Below, one piece after another: positions 16,952 to 26,153 of a DNA stretch of 64,000 bases (the stretch's first letter is position 1; each line of letters starts with the position of its first letter). The position numbers and the translations under genes were made by a program. Below the pieces are notes generated by a model, which worked only from the letters and a program-made list of their open reading frames with translations, was not told the origin of the DNA and did no database searches. The stretch comes from Streptomyces sp. NBC_01439 (GTDB taxonomy: Bacteria > Actinomycetota > Actinomycetes > Streptomycetales > Streptomycetaceae), in the NCBI RefSeq assembly GCF_036227605.1, contig NZ_CP109487.1, forward strand, positions 7,985,001-8,049,000. The letters run 5' to 3'.

Positions 16952-17160
16952 TCATCTCGCCCTCGCTCGTTCCGCTGCCGCCGCCCCACGGGGACGTGCA
17001 CGGCCAGGCGCTCCTCTGACCAGAATGATCCAGCCGGACAAGGAGCACCAACGCAGTACCGTCACGCGGGGCACTCAGCCACCCGGGTGCGCGAGGACGA
17101 GGGCGAGCGTCCGACCGGTTCCGGCGTTCGAGGTCGCGGCGGCGTCCACGGCGCCGGTCA

Positions 17161-20100
17161 TCAGACCGGTTCCTCGTCCGGGTCGAGGAGCCGCAGCTCG
17201 TGCGCCAGCGCGGCCACGGCCCGGCGGATCTGGCCGGGCGTGTGGTCGTACGTGATGAAGAACCGCAGCCGGGCCAGCTCCTCCGGTACGGCCGGATGGA
17301 GGATGGGATTGACGCTGATGCCCTGCTGGAACAGGGCCTCCGCGAGCCGCAGGGTCTTCAGCGAGTCCCCGACGATGCACGGTACGACCGGCGTGTCATG
17401 GCTGTCCCCTGTGTTGATGCCCGCCTCGCGCGCGAGGCGGACGAAGAGCGCCGCGTTCTCCGAGAGCCGTGCCACCCGCTGCGGCTCGGCACGCAGCATG
17501 CGCAGGGCGGTCAGCGACGCCGCCGTGTCGGCCGGGGTCATCCCGGCGCTGTAGACGAAGCCCGGCACGGTGTAGCGCAGGTACTCCACGACCGGGCGGC
17601 TCGCCGCGACGTAGCCACCGCAGCTCGCCAGCGCCTTCGACAGCGTGCCCGACCACAGGTCGACCGCCGAGCGGTCGATGCCGTAGTACTCGCCGATGCC
17701 GCGGCCGGAACGGCCGATCGTCCCGATGCTGTGCGCCTCGTCGATCATCAGCAGCGCGCCGTGTCGGCGCTTGACGTCGACGAGGGCGGGCAGGTCGGCG
17801 ATGTCCCCGTCCATGCTGTAGACGCCTTCGACGACGACGAGCACCCGCCGGTACTGGTCACGGACCTGCGTCAGCAAGGTGTCGAGGGCGGTGGCGTCGT
17901 TGTGGGGGAAGGGTCGCCGGGTCGCGCCGGAGAGCCGGCACCCCTGGAGGATGCTGTCGTGCGCGAGGGAGTCGTGGACGATGAGGTCCCCGGGGCCGAC
18001 GAGGTGGCCGATGACGGTGACGTTGGTGGCATGGCCGTTGGCCAGGGTGACCGCGGCCTCGCACCCGAGCAGGTCGGCGATCTCGCTTTCGAGTTCCAGG
18101 TGGAGCGGTCGGCTGCCGGAGAGCAGCCGGCTGGCGGAGACCGAGGTGCCGCAGCGCTCTATCGCCTCGTGGGCCGCCTCGTTCACCTGCGGGTGGGTGG
18201 CCATGCCCAGGTAGTTGTAGCTGGAGAAGGAGAGGAGTTCCCGGCCGTCGATGACGGTGGTGTCCGTCAGCGCGCCCTCGTGGACGAGGAAGTACGGATT
18301 GGCCAGCCCCAGCCCGGAGAGCGAGGCGATGCGTTCGGCGTGGGCGGTGACCTCGGGGAAGCACTCGATCCGAGTGTGCTGCTCGGGCAACGGGGCGGCG
18401 GCCGGGGCCGGCGCCTCTTCGGCTCCGGATCGCTGCTCGGGAACGGGAGCGGGAGCGGTTACGGGTACGGGGGCGGGGGCGGGGGCCGGTACGGAGTTGC
18501 CGCAGCCGCGCGCGATCATCGCGGCGATCCCTCCGACGGTCGGCCGGTCGGTGGCCGTCTTGTCGCGGGTCCACTGAGGCCACTGCCGCTTGAGGGAGGA
18601 GAACAGGTCCGTCAGCATCAGCGAGTCGAAACCGAGGTCGTCGATCAGCAACTGGTCGTCGCGCAGATGGGCGACCGGGAACGCGCTGACCCGGGCCACG
18701 TGCGCGAGCACGGACTCCGTGACCGTGGTGAGGTCCCCGGTCGGCGGCGGTGGCGGCCGCTCCTCGGTGTCGGGCGCGGCGGGCGGGGCGGGCGGGGCGG
18801 GCACGGCGGGGGGTACCGGGGCGGTTTCGGCGGTCGCCGGGGCGACGGCCGGCGCGGTCCGGTTCGGCTCGGGGAGGGTTTCGGCGAGGCGGGCCAGCAG
18901 CGCCGCCTCCGTGGTCGGGTTCGGCTCGGGGAGGGTTTCGGCGAGGCGGGCGAGCAGCGCCGTCTGCTGCTGGACCAGCCGGATCAGTTCCTCCATCGGG
19001 TGGAGCGGCGAGTCGTTCATCGTGGTCTCCTCGGGGGGTACGGGCCGGGACCGGGCCGGGGGCCGGTGGGAGGGGGCGGGGGTGCCCGTCGTTGCCGGGC
19101 GACGGCGGGGCATCCAGTAGGACTGGGTGGCGAGCTTCGCCACCGGCAGGTCGAGCAGTCGGCGCTCCCCCTGGGGAACCAGGGCGCGCGGGTCGACCGG
19201 GGCGCCCAGGACCGCGAGCCGGGCGAGGGCCCGTACGAAGCTCCGGCCGCCGTCCGGAGCCACCCCGGCGACGGGGACGACGTGGACGTCGCCGTGGTCG
19301 GTGAGGTTGCGGCGGACCGATGTCAGGAGCGAATTGCCGCCGGTCACCTGGAGGAAGACACGGGCCCCCTGGTCGTAGGCGGTGCGCACGGCATCGGCGA
19401 ACTGGACCGGTGCGGACGCGTGCCGTGCCCACAGCTCGCGCAGCCGCTCGGGTTCGGTGCAGACCTCCGCGTTCACGGAGGAGACGAACGGGAGGACGGG
19501 GCTGCTGACGGGGCGCTCGGCGAGGTCCGCGCGCATCTCCTCGTCCGCGGCGGCGAGCCGCGGCGAGTGGAAGGCGTTCGACACGTCGAGCGCCACCGTG
19601 ACGACCCCCGCCTCGGCGCAGGCCCGCCGCATGGCGTCGAGCCCGTGCGGCGTGCCGCTGACCACGACCTGCCGCGGCTGGTTGAAACAGGCGAGCCACA
19701 CGTCGTCGATGCCGTTCACCAGCCGGCGGCAGGTGTCCTTGTCGGTCTGTACGGCGAGCATCCCGCCGCGCAGGCCGTTCTCGGCCTCCCGGAGGGTCGC
19801 GCCCCGGTGCACCAGCAGTCGTACGGTGTCCCCGTCGGTGAGGGCGCCCGCCGCAGCGGCCGCGGCGAACTCCCCGACGCTGTGGCCGAGGACCAGGTCG
19901 GGAGCGATGCCGAAGCCGGCGAGGAGCCGGGTGGCGGCGATCTGGACGGTCCCGAGCAGCGGCTGGCACACCTCGGTGGAGGCGAGCCTGCGCCCGGCCC
20001 CTTCGGCGTCGCCCTCGGCGGTCGCCGCCTCCCCGTACAACAGGTCGCCGATGTCGGGGCCGGTGGCCTCGCGGGCCGCGGCACCGAGGTCGTCGACGGT

Positions 20101-21921
20101 CGCCCGGAAGCCGGGGAACCGCTCGTGGAGGTCCCGCATCATGCCGGGCCGCTGGCTGCCCTGACCGGGGAAGAGGAAGGCGAGGCGGCGCCGCTCGGCC
20201 GGCAGCGGGGCGTCGGCGGCGAAGGCGTCGTCCCCGAGGTCGCCCCGTTCGCCCTCGACGAGCTGCTCGCGGGCGCGGCGCAGCCGCCGTACGAAGGCCT
20301 CGGTGTCGGCGGCCACGATCGCGAGCCGGGCCGTCAGCGGCCGGCGGGAGCCGAGGGTGTGTGCCACGGCTGCCAGCGGGGCGGGGTCCGCCGCGTCGAG
20401 TGCGTCGAGAACGTCGCCGATGTGCTGGTCCAGGAGCTCGGGACTGCCGGCCGAGAGCAAGACGAGCTGGGGGCCGGTGTCCGGGGCGGCCCCGGTCCGC
20501 CCGGTGCGTTCCGGGAGACGGCCGGTAGCGGGGGAGGGGGCAGGGGCGGGCCGCTCCTCCAGAACCACGTGGACGTTCGTCCCGCCGAAGCCGAACGAGC
20601 TGACGGCGGCCCGGCGCGGAGCACTGGAGTCCGGAAAGGGCCGCTGCGCGTCGGCGAGACGCAGACCCGCGGCGTCGATGCCCAGGCCCGGGTGCGGGGC
20701 GGTCCGCGGCTGCGGAACGATCGTCCGGTGGTGGACGACCAGGGCCGTCTTGATCAGTCCGGCGATGCCCGCGGCGGACAGCGAGTGTCCGATGAGGGCC
20801 TTGCCCGCACCGACGTAGCACAGCGAGGGGTCGTCGTCGGGGTACTCGGTGCGCAGCCGGCGCAGCGCCTCGACCTCGGCGCGGTCGCCAGTGGCGGTAC
20901 CGGTCCCGTGGGCCTCCAGGAAGCCGACCGTGGACGGGGCGACCCCCGCGTCGTCGTAGGCCCGGCGCATGGCGCGCAGCTGGCCTTCGGGAGCGGGCGC
21001 CAGCGGCCCGGGGGAGGCGCCGTCGTTGGCCGAGCCGATGCCCTTGATCACCGCGTACACCCGGTCGCCGGCGGCGAGCGCGTCGGCGAGCGGCCGGACG
21101 ACGATCGCGCCGGCGCCCTCACCGAGGACGAAACCGTCGGCCCCCTCGTCGAAGGGGCGGCACACCCCGGTGGCGGACAGCGCCCGGAGCGTGGAGAAGC
21201 CGATCAGGCTGTCGGGGGTGAGGTTCAGGTACACGCCGCCGACGACGGCGATCCGGCAGCTGCCCTGGCGCAGTTGGGCCACGGCCTGGTCCAGGGCGAC
21301 GAGCGAGCCGGAGCAGGCGGCGTCGACGGCGAAGCTGGGCCCGCCGAGGTCGAAGTGCCGGCTGACGGTGCCGGGGGCCATGTTGAGCAGGCTCCCCGGC
21401 AGGCTGAAGGCTTGTACGGTGCCGAGCGATCCCGCGTGGTCCCTGACGGCGTCGAGGAAGCCGCCGGGGTCCGCCGCGGCCTGCCGCGCGTCCTCGGCCA
21501 GGGCGATGGCCCGGATGGGGGCCGACATCAGGTCCTTGTAGTCGGACACCGACATTCCGCAGAAGACCCCGGTGTTCGCCCGGTCGAAGTCGCCCCGGCC
21601 CAGCCCCGCGTCGTCCAGGGCCTCGCGGGTGACGTCCAGGAGCAGCCGGTGCTGCGGATCCATGGCCCGGGCGCGAGCGGGCGGTACGCCGTAGTGCAGG
21701 GCGTCGAAGCGGTCCACGTCGTCCAGGAAGGCGACCTGGTCGGTGTACGCGGCATGGGGTGCGGAGGGATTGCCGGGTTCGTGGAAGGCCTCGTGGTTCC
21801 AGCGCTCCTTGGGCACGGCGGAGAACTGTCGTTCCCCGCTGAGCAGGAGCTTCCAGTAGGCGCTGATGTCGGGAGCACCGGGGAAGCGGCAGCCGAGTCC
21901 GGTGATGGCGATGTCGGTCAT
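17161..21921 (-). CDS. Polyketide synthase-alpha-oxoamine synthase fusion (KS-AT-ACP-AOS)
   Basis: A 1586-residue megaenzyme. The ketosynthase (1-455) has Cys203 in 'DAACSGSLVAL' and the two His in 'EAHGTGT' (338) and 'IGHS' (379). The acyltransferase (575-900) has 'GHSVGEF' (Ser681) and 'AFHSP' (His785), the latter suggesting malonyl-CoA. The ACP has Ser1100 in 'DDLGFDSLMLTD'. The PLP-dependent alpha-oxoamine synthase (1185-1580) has 'IDEAHSIG' and the Schiff-base lysine 1429 in 'SGTLSKALAS'. No KR, DH, ER or TE is present. The expected reaction is one malonyl extension of an acyl starter. The ketoacyl-ACP would then undergo decarboxylative condensation with an amino acid, releasing an alpha-aminoketone. 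The KS-AT-ACP-AOS order resembles the end of RedL of prodiginine synthesis. The exporter gene lies 87 bases upstream on the same strand. The starter and amino acid are unknown. Confidence 0.92.
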   Translation of the reverse strand: MTDIAITGLGCRFPGAPDISAYWKLLLSGERQFSAVPKERWNHEAFHEPGNPSAPHAAYTDQVAFLDDVDRFDALHYGVPPARARAMDPQHRLLLDVTREALDDAGLGRGDFDRANTGVFCGMSVSDYKDLMSAPIRAIALAEDARQAAADPGGFLDAVRDHAGSLGTVQAFSLPGSLLNMAPGTVSRHFDLGGPSFAVDAACSGSLVALDQAVAQLRQGSCRIAVVGGVYLNLTPDSLIGFSTLRALSATGVCRPFDEGADGFVLGEGAGAIVVRPLADALAAGDRVYAVIKGIGSANDGASPGPLAPAPEGQLRAMRRAYDDAGVAPSTVGFLEAHGTGTATGDRAEVEALRRLRTEYPDDDPSLCYVGAGKALIGHSLSAAGIAGLIKTALVVHHRTIVPQPRTAPHPGLGIDAAGLRLADAQRPFPDSSAPRRAAVSSFGFGGTNVHVVLEERPAPAPSPATGRLPERTGRTGAAPDTGPQLVLLSAGSPELLDQHIGDVLDALDAADPAPLAAVAHTLGSRRPLTARLAIVAADTEAFVRRLRRAREQLVEGERGDLGDDAFAADAPLPAERRRLAFLFPGQGSQRPGMMRDLHERFPGFRATVDDLGAAAREATGPDIGDLLYGEAATAEGDAEGAGRRLASTEVCQPLLGTVQIAATRLLAGFGIAPDLVLGHSVGEFAAAAAAGALTDGDTVRLLVHRGATLREAENGLRGGMLAVQTDKDTCRRLVNGIDDVWLACFNQPRQVVVSGTPHGLDAMRRACAEAGVVTVALDVSNAFHSPRLAAADEEMRADLAERPVSSPVLPFVSSVNAEVCTEPERLRELWARHASAPVQFADAVRTAYDQGARVFLQVTGGNSLLTSVRRNLTDHGDVHVVPVAGVAPDGGRSFVRALARLAVLGAPVDPRALVPQGERRLLDLPVAKLATQSYWMPRRRPATTGTPAPSHRPPARSRPVPPEETTMNDSPLHPMEELIRLVQQQTALLARLAETLPEPNPTTEAALLARLAETLPEPNRTAPAVAPATAETAPVPPAVPAPPAPPAAPDTEERPPPPPTGDLTTVTESVLAHVARVSAFPVAHLRDDQLLIDDLGFDSLMLTDLFSSLKRQWPQWTRDKTATDRPTVGGIAAMIARGCGNSVPAPAPAPVPVTAPAPVPEQRSGAEEAPAPAAAPLPEQHTRIECFPEVTAHAERIASLSGLGLANPYFLVHEGALTDTTVIDGRELLSFSSYNYLGMATHPQVNEAAHEAIERCGTSVSASRLLSGSRPLHLELESEIADLLGCEAAVTLANGHATNVTVIGHLVGPGDLIVHDSLAHDSILQGCRLSGATRRPFPHNDATALDTLLTQVRDQYRRVLVVVEGVYSMDGDIADLPALVDVKRRHGALLMIDEAHSIGTIGRSGRGIGEYYGIDRSAVDLWSGTLSKALASCGGYVAASRPVVEYLRYTVPGFVYSAGMTPADTAASLTALRMLRAEPQRVARLSENAALFVRLAREAGINTGDSHDTPVVPCIVGDSLKTLRLAEALFQQGISVNPILHPAVPEELARLRFFITYDHTPGQIRRAVAALAHELRLLDPDEEPV
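18861..18963 (-). repeat. Tandem duplication in the PKS linker
   Basis: Two nearly identical segments of about 45 bases lie 57 bases apart (about 18861-18906 and 18918-18963). They encode the repeated linker peptide 'LLARLAETLPEPN' twice, between the AT and ACP domains. The repeat keeps the frame and looks like a recent in-frame duplication in a flexible, Leu-rich docking-like helix. Confidence 0.75.
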
Positions 21922-22008
21922 GGGAGTTCTTCCTTGCCGTGAGACGGGGGCGGGACGGGGTCGAGACGGGGGATGTGGGGGGAGATGGGGACGGGTGGGC
22001 GACGACGG

Positions 22009-24258
22009 TCAGTGGCGCGCCCGGGCCGGGGTCCGCGGGGCGGGCCGGGCCGCGGGACACCTGCGGACGGGCGTCGGGGGCGGACGGGAGGCAGGGAGCG
22101 GTTCCTTGGGCCGGATGGGACGCGGCGCCCACCAGTTCAGGCCGCCCGCCAGGCGCATCAGCGCCGGTACGAGGACCCCCCGTACGAGCGTGGCGTCGAG
22201 GAGGACGCCGAGGCCCGCGCCGATCCCGAAGAACTGCAGGAGGGACACCTGCGAGGTGCCGAAGCTCAGGAGGGTGAAGGCGAGCAGCGCGCCGGCGGTG
22301 GTGACGATCCCGCCCGTGCGGGCCATGCCCGTGACGATCGAGCGGGCGTTGTCCTGCCCGGCCTCGTGCGCCTCCTTGATGCGTGCGAGGACGAACACCT
22401 CGTAGTCCACCGAGAGCCCGAAGACGATGCAGAACAGCAGGACCGGCATGGTCGTGCTGAGGGGCCCCGGTGTGAAGTCGAGCAGCTGGTGGAGATGACC
22501 CGACTGGAAGACCCACACCATGGCGCCGAGGACGGCCGCGAGACCCAGCGCGTTCAGCGCGATGGCCTTCAGCGGCAGCAGCAGGCTGCGCGTGAAGCCC
22601 AGGAGCAGCGCGAAGGTGGTGAGCGAGATCAGTGCGAGCGCCAGCGGGATCCGGTCGCCCACGGTGGCCTTGGCGTCGACCAGGACCGCGCTCGGTCCGC
22701 CGACGAGGGCCTCGGTGCCCGCGGGGGCGGGGACCGCACGGACGTCGTGGACGAGCTGCTGGGCAGCGTGCGACTGGGGGTCAACCAGCGGCACCACGGA
22801 GAGCTGGACCGGGCCGTCCACGGCGGGCCGGGCGGTGGCCGAGGCCTGGCCCGGGATCGCTGCCCGCTCCCCGTACCGGAAGCCGCCGTCGGGTCCCGCG
22901 ACCTGGGCGACCTGCGGGAACGCGGACAGGCGGCGGGCGTACTCCACCCGCTCCGACGGGGAGGCACCTCCCGTGGTGACGACCGTCAGCGCGCCCGAGC
23001 CCTTCATGTCGAACCGGTCGCGCACGAGGTCACCGGTCTGCCGGCTGGACGCGCCGGGCGGCAGCGCCCGGTCGTCGGGGGTGGCGAAATCGGCGTGCGC
23101 GAAGGGGGCGGCGAGCAGCACCAGCAGGCCGATCACCGGCAGCGCCGCGATCAGCGGGCGGCGTACGACGATCCGCGCCAGCCCCTCCCAGAATCCGGAC
23201 CGGGAGCCGGAGCGGACCGTACGGCGCCACGGCACGGCCCAGGCGTTCACCCGCTTCCCGAGCAGTGCGAGCAGGGCGGGCAGTACGGTCACGGCGCTCA
23301 CCGCCGCGATCGCCACCACGGCGATGCCCGCGTAGGCGAAGGAGCGCAGGAAGTACGGCGGGAACACCAACAGCGTGGCGAGCGCGGCGGAGACCGTGGC
23401 GGCGCTGAAGGCGATCGTGTGGCCCGCCGTGCGCACGGTCCGTACGGCGGCGGTGCTCGGCAGGAAGCCGGCGGCGAGCTCCTCCCGGAACCGTGAGACG
23501 ACCAGCAGCCCGTAGTCGATGCCCAGCCCCAGGCCGAGCGCCGTGGTGAGGTTCAGCGCGAAGACGGACACGTCGGTGACGCGGCCGAGGAGGCTCAGGA
23601 CCAGCAGCGTCCCGGCGATGGAGAGGACCCCGATCAGCAGCGGCAGGGCCGCGGCGACCACACTGCCGAACACCAGGACCAGCAGGATCAGGGTGCCCGG
23701 CAGGACGACGGACTCGGCCCGCTTCAGGTCGGACTCCGAGATGTCCTGGAGCTCGGCGTCGACGAGGGCGCTCCCCCCGACGTGCACCGTCAGGGTCTCG
23801 TCGGCACCGGCCGGGGCGGTCAGTTCCGCGCGCAGCCGCTCGGCCCGCGCCGCGAGCTCTTCCCCCTCGCCGTCCACGTGCGCGACCAGCATCGCCGCGC
23901 GGCCGTCGCGGCTGCGCAGCTCCGCCGCGCCGCCGGTCCAGTACGAGGTCACGGCGCTCACGTGCGGCTGCGCGGCGAGCCGTCCGGTCAGTTCCGCGCC
24001 CGCGCCGCGGGCGGCCGGTCCGTCCACGGAACCGCTGCCGCTCCGGGCTACGAGGACCAGGTTCGGGGAGGCGCCCAGGCGGTCGGCGGCCAGGTGCGCG
24101 GCGCGGCTGGACTCGGACCGCGGATCGTCGTACCCCTGAGTCTGCAGCCGGCCGGTCGCATCCGTGCCGAACAGGACGGACAGGACGAGGAAGACGAGCG
24201 CGCCGATGAGGACGAGCCGGGGGTGACGGGTCACGAAGGCCCCTGCACGGCGGAACAT
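22009..24258 (-). CDS. MMPL/RND-family exporter
   Basis: A 749-residue membrane protein with start ATG 24256-24258, chosen for the GGAGG site 6 bases upstream; the same frame continues upstream without one. It has the MMPL layout: one N-terminal transmembrane helix ('LVLIGALVFLVLSVLFG'), a large extracytoplasmic loop (about 40-160), a group of helices, a second large loop (about 370-530) and a second helix group with 'VFGLSVDYEVFVLARIKEAH'. The first helix group contains the matching 'LGLGIDYGLLVVSRFREEL'. These two Asp-Tyr motifs are the proton-relay signature of the family. The MMPL family (ActII-3, MmpL) exports polyketides and lipids, so this protein most likely exports the product of the adjacent PKS. 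Confidence 0.92.
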   Translation of the reverse strand: MFRRAGAFVTRHPRLVLIGALVFLVLSVLFGTDATGRLQTQGYDDPRSESSRAAHLAADRLGASPNLVLVARSGSGSVDGPAARGAGAELTGRLAAQPHVSAVTSYWTGGAAELRSRDGRAAMLVAHVDGEGEELAARAERLRAELTAPAGADETLTVHVGGSALVDAELQDISESDLKRAESVVLPGTLILLVLVFGSVVAAALPLLIGVLSIAGTLLVLSLLGRVTDVSVFALNLTTALGLGLGIDYGLLVVSRFREELAAGFLPSTAAVRTVRTAGHTIAFSAATVSAALATLLVFPPYFLRSFAYAGIAVVAIAAVSAVTVLPALLALLGKRVNAWAVPWRRTVRSGSRSGFWEGLARIVVRRPLIAALPVIGLLVLLAAPFAHADFATPDDRALPPGASSRQTGDLVRDRFDMKGSGALTVVTTGGASPSERVEYARRLSAFPQVAQVAGPDGGFRYGERAAIPGQASATARPAVDGPVQLSVVPLVDPQSHAAQQLVHDVRAVPAPAGTEALVGGPSAVLVDAKATVGDRIPLALALISLTTFALLLGFTRSLLLPLKAIALNALGLAAVLGAMVWVFQSGHLHQLLDFTPGPLSTTMPVLLFCIVFGLSVDYEVFVLARIKEAHEAGQDNARSIVTGMARTGGIVTTAGALLAFTLLSFGTSQVSLLQFFGIGAGLGVLLDATLVRGVLVPALMRLAGGLNWWAPRPIRPKEPLPASRPPPTPVRRCPAARPAPRTPARARH

Positions 24259-24543
24259 GGATGCCTCCGGTACGGACGGCGATTCGCTCCTGCTCTCGCG
24301 CAGGAAGGTCGATGTCCACCGTGCCCGGACGCGGGTCGAGGCCGTAGTCCCGGCCATTCGTACCTTGACAGGACGGGAGGGGAGGTACCCCGGGGCGTCG
24401 ACACGAAGGGTGACATCGCGTGCCCGCGAGTCACTCGATGTGGTGGGTCCGTGGTGGGAGTGGCGGCGCCGGGGTGCGTCCGGTGCGTCCGCCGCCGACT
24501 ATGGGCGGCGTACCACCCCCACTGCCGTTGTCAGGAGCTCACC

Positions 24544-24819
24544 ATGCTGGAGCGCAAACTGCGCAAGGACCACACCGAGGTCACCTTCATCCTGCCCGTC
24601 GACACCCCGCCGGGACCGGTCAGCGTGGTGGGCGACTTCAACGACTGGCAGCCCGGTGTCCACACCCTGGCCCGCCGCAAGGACGGCAAGCGCGCCGTGA
24701 CCGTCGAGCTGCCCAGCAAGAGCACGCACTCCTTCCGGTACCTGGCGGCCGGGGACTACTGGTTCAACGACGAGAGCGCCGGGGACCAGGACGGCCCCAA
24801 CAGCCGCTTGCACACCTGA
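24544..24819 (+). CDS. Small isoamylase early-set/CBM48-like glycogen-binding protein
   Basis: A 91-residue protein starting at ATG 24544 behind CAGGAG. It consists of a single early-set/CBM48-like beta-sandwich: 'VSVVGDFNDWQPGVHTLARR' contains the GDFNDW motif of glycogen-branching enzymes and AMPK beta subunits, and 'FRYLAAGDYWFNDESAGDQD' is the second half. No catalytic domain is attached. Stand-alone proteins of this kind are frequent in Streptomyces, and a carbohydrate- or nucleotide-binding role is presumed from the fold. It is divergent from the MMPL gene (285 bases between starts) and is closed by its own terminator, so it is not part of the siderophore operon. Confidence 0.85.
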   Translation: MLERKLRKDHTEVTFILPVDTPPGPVSVVGDFNDWQPGVHTLARRKDGKRAVTVELPSKSTHSFRYLAAGDYWFNDESAGDQDGPNSRLHT

Positions 24820-24847
24820 CGGCCCGGACTCCTCGCAGACGGACCGG

Positions 24848-24878
24848 AACGCGCCCCGGCCATGGGCCGGGGCGCGTT
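24848..24878 (+). terminator. Intrinsic terminator after the CBM48-like gene
   Basis: A perfect 14-bp inverted repeat (24848-24861 with 24865-24878) with a 3-base loop is followed by a short T-run. It isolates the small gene from the siderophore operon. Confidence 0.85.
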
Positions 24879-24901
24879 TGTGCGACGTCGATCAGTTGAA
24901 G

Positions 24902-24920
24902 TAAGGTTAGGCTAATCTAA
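24902..24920. promoter_or_regulatory. Iron box (DmdR/IdeR operator) upstream of cchC
   Basis: The 19 bases TAAGGTTAGGCTAATCTAA match the streptomycete iron-box consensus TTAGGTTAGGCTCACCTAA closely. The site lies about 175 bases upstream of the first permease gene. Binding of the Fe2+-loaded DmdR1 repressor here would shut the operon in iron-replete cells. Confidence 0.85.
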
Positions 24921-25010
24921 TCGATCAACAGTACATATTCCGGGGCGAGTTGGTGGCCCCTCACTCCCGCGTGCCCGTTTTGTCTATCGACAGTGCGCCA
25001 TGGAATCAGC

Positions 25011-25027
25011 TTAGCTTTGCCTAAGTT
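25011..25027. promoter_or_regulatory. Possible second, imperfect iron box upstream of cchC
   Basis: TTAGCTTTGCCTAAGTT keeps the TTAG...GCCTAA ends of an iron box but has a degenerate centre and altered spacing. It sits closer to the cchC start (68 bases) than the strong site and could overlap the promoter. Confidence 0.4.
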
Positions 25028-25094
25028 CCGGTCGCGGCTGCGTCGGCGTGCCGACCCGTCCGGGCGGTGGATCGAAGGGATGACGTAGAGCGAC

Positions 25095-26153
25095 ATGGGC
25101 ACGATCGCAGTGGAACGCCCCGTGCCCGGGGGCGTGACGGAGGCCCGTCGGCGGCGGGTCGTGGGCTCACTCGCCCTGGTGCTGGTCCTCCTGGCCGCCG
25201 TGGTGGTCTCGTTGGCCGTCGGTGCGCGGGCGCTGACCCCCGCCGAGGTGTGGCGCGGGTTATCGGCGGCGCCGGACCCCGACCAGCGACTCACCGAGAT
25301 ACGCCTCATCGTGCGGACCGTACGGGTGCCGCGCACGGTGCTCGCGGTCGCGGCGGGCGTGGCCCTGGGGGTCGGCGGGGCGCTGATCCAGGGGTACACG
25401 CGCAATCCGATCGCCGACACGGGCCTGCTGGGCGTGAACTCCGGCGCCTCCTTCGCCGTGGTGCTGGTGATCGCCCTGTTCGGGTTCGCCAACCCGTTCC
25501 AGTACGTCTGGTTCGCCTTCTTGGGCGCCGCGGTCGCCGGCGTCGTCGTCTTCGGACTGGCGAGCATCGGCCGGGGGGCCGGTAACCCGCTGACCCTCGC
25601 GCTGGCCGGACAAGGGGTCACGGTGTTCCTCGCCGCGATGACCACGGCGGTCGCGCTGTCCGACAAGGCCTCGCTGAACGCCCTGCGGTTCTGGAACGCG
25701 GGCTCCGTGGCCGGTGTCGGGTTCGACGTCATCTGGCCGGTGATCGCGTTCATCGCCGTCGGGCTGCTGCTCGCGCTGATCACCCTGCCCGCCCTGAACC
25801 TGCTCAACCTCGGCGACGACGTCGCGCGGGGGCTGGGGGTGAACATCGTGCTCAGCCGGACCATCGGCATCGCCGCCATCACCCTGCTCGCGGGAGCCGC
25901 CACGGCGGCGTGCGGCCCCATCGCCTTCCTCGGCCTGATGGTGGCCCACATGGCCCGGTACCTGACCGGGCCGGACTACCGCTGGCTGGTGCCGTACGCG
26001 GGCCTGCTCGGTGCCGTCGTCCTGCTGGTCTGCGACATCGCGGGGCGTCTGCTGGTGCGGCCGGGGGAGTTGGACGCGGGGGTCGTCGTGGCCCTCCTCG
26101 GGGCCCCGTTCTTCGCGGCCCTGGTGTGGCGCGGAAAGTTCAAGAGCGCATGA
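25095..26153 (+). CDS. cchC: Ferric-siderophore ABC importer permease (FecCD family), CchC-like
   Basis: A 352-residue inner-membrane permease of the FecCD/BtuC family with about ten hydrophobic segments. Family motifs include 'RVPRTVLAVAAGVALGVGGA', 'GYTRNPIADTGLLGVNSGA' and, near the C-terminus, 'CGPIAFLGLMVAHMARYLTG', the loop that contacts the ATPase. It forms a heterodimeric channel with the next gene product for ferric coelichelin uptake. The ATG at 25095 is the first start after the iron-box region. The stop overlaps the next ATG (ATGA), indicating translational coupling. The gene order cchC-D-E-F-G-H-I matches the coelichelin locus as I remember it from S. coelicolor. Confidence 0.92.
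   Translation: MGTIAVERPVPGGVTEARRRRVVGSLALVLVLLAAVVVSLAVGARALTPAEVWRGLSAAPDPDQRLTEIRLIVRTVRVPRTVLAVAAGVALGVGGALIQGYTRNPIADTGLLGVNSGASFAVVLVIALFGFANPFQYVWFAFLGAAVAGVVVFGLASIGRGAGNPLTLALAGQGVTVFLAAMTTAVALSDKASLNALRFWNAGSVAGVGFDVIWPVIAFIAVGLLLALITLPALNLLNLGDDVARGLGVNIVLSRTIGIAAITLLAGAATAACGPIAFLGLMVAHMARYLTGPDYRWLVPYAGLLGAVVLLVCDIAGRLLVRPGELDAGVVVALLGAPFFAALVWRGKFKSA

Noticed and set aside
17200..21942. A 1580-codon open frame on the plus strand opposite the PKS
   Set aside because: It mirrors the antisense of a well-supported megaenzyme, is rich in Gly/Arg/Val without domains, and results from the lack of A/T-rich stops in high-GC DNA.
17161..24258. Reading the PKS locus as a prodiginine or tambjamine cluster
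   Set aside because: Only the KS-AT-ACP-AOS order is shared with RedL; no bipyrrole genes, loading ligase or condensing enzyme lie nearby.
24917..25951. A 344-codon minus-strand frame opposite cchC
   Set aside because: Covers the iron box and the FecCD permease in antisense, with a low-complexity Arg/Pro/Thr composition.
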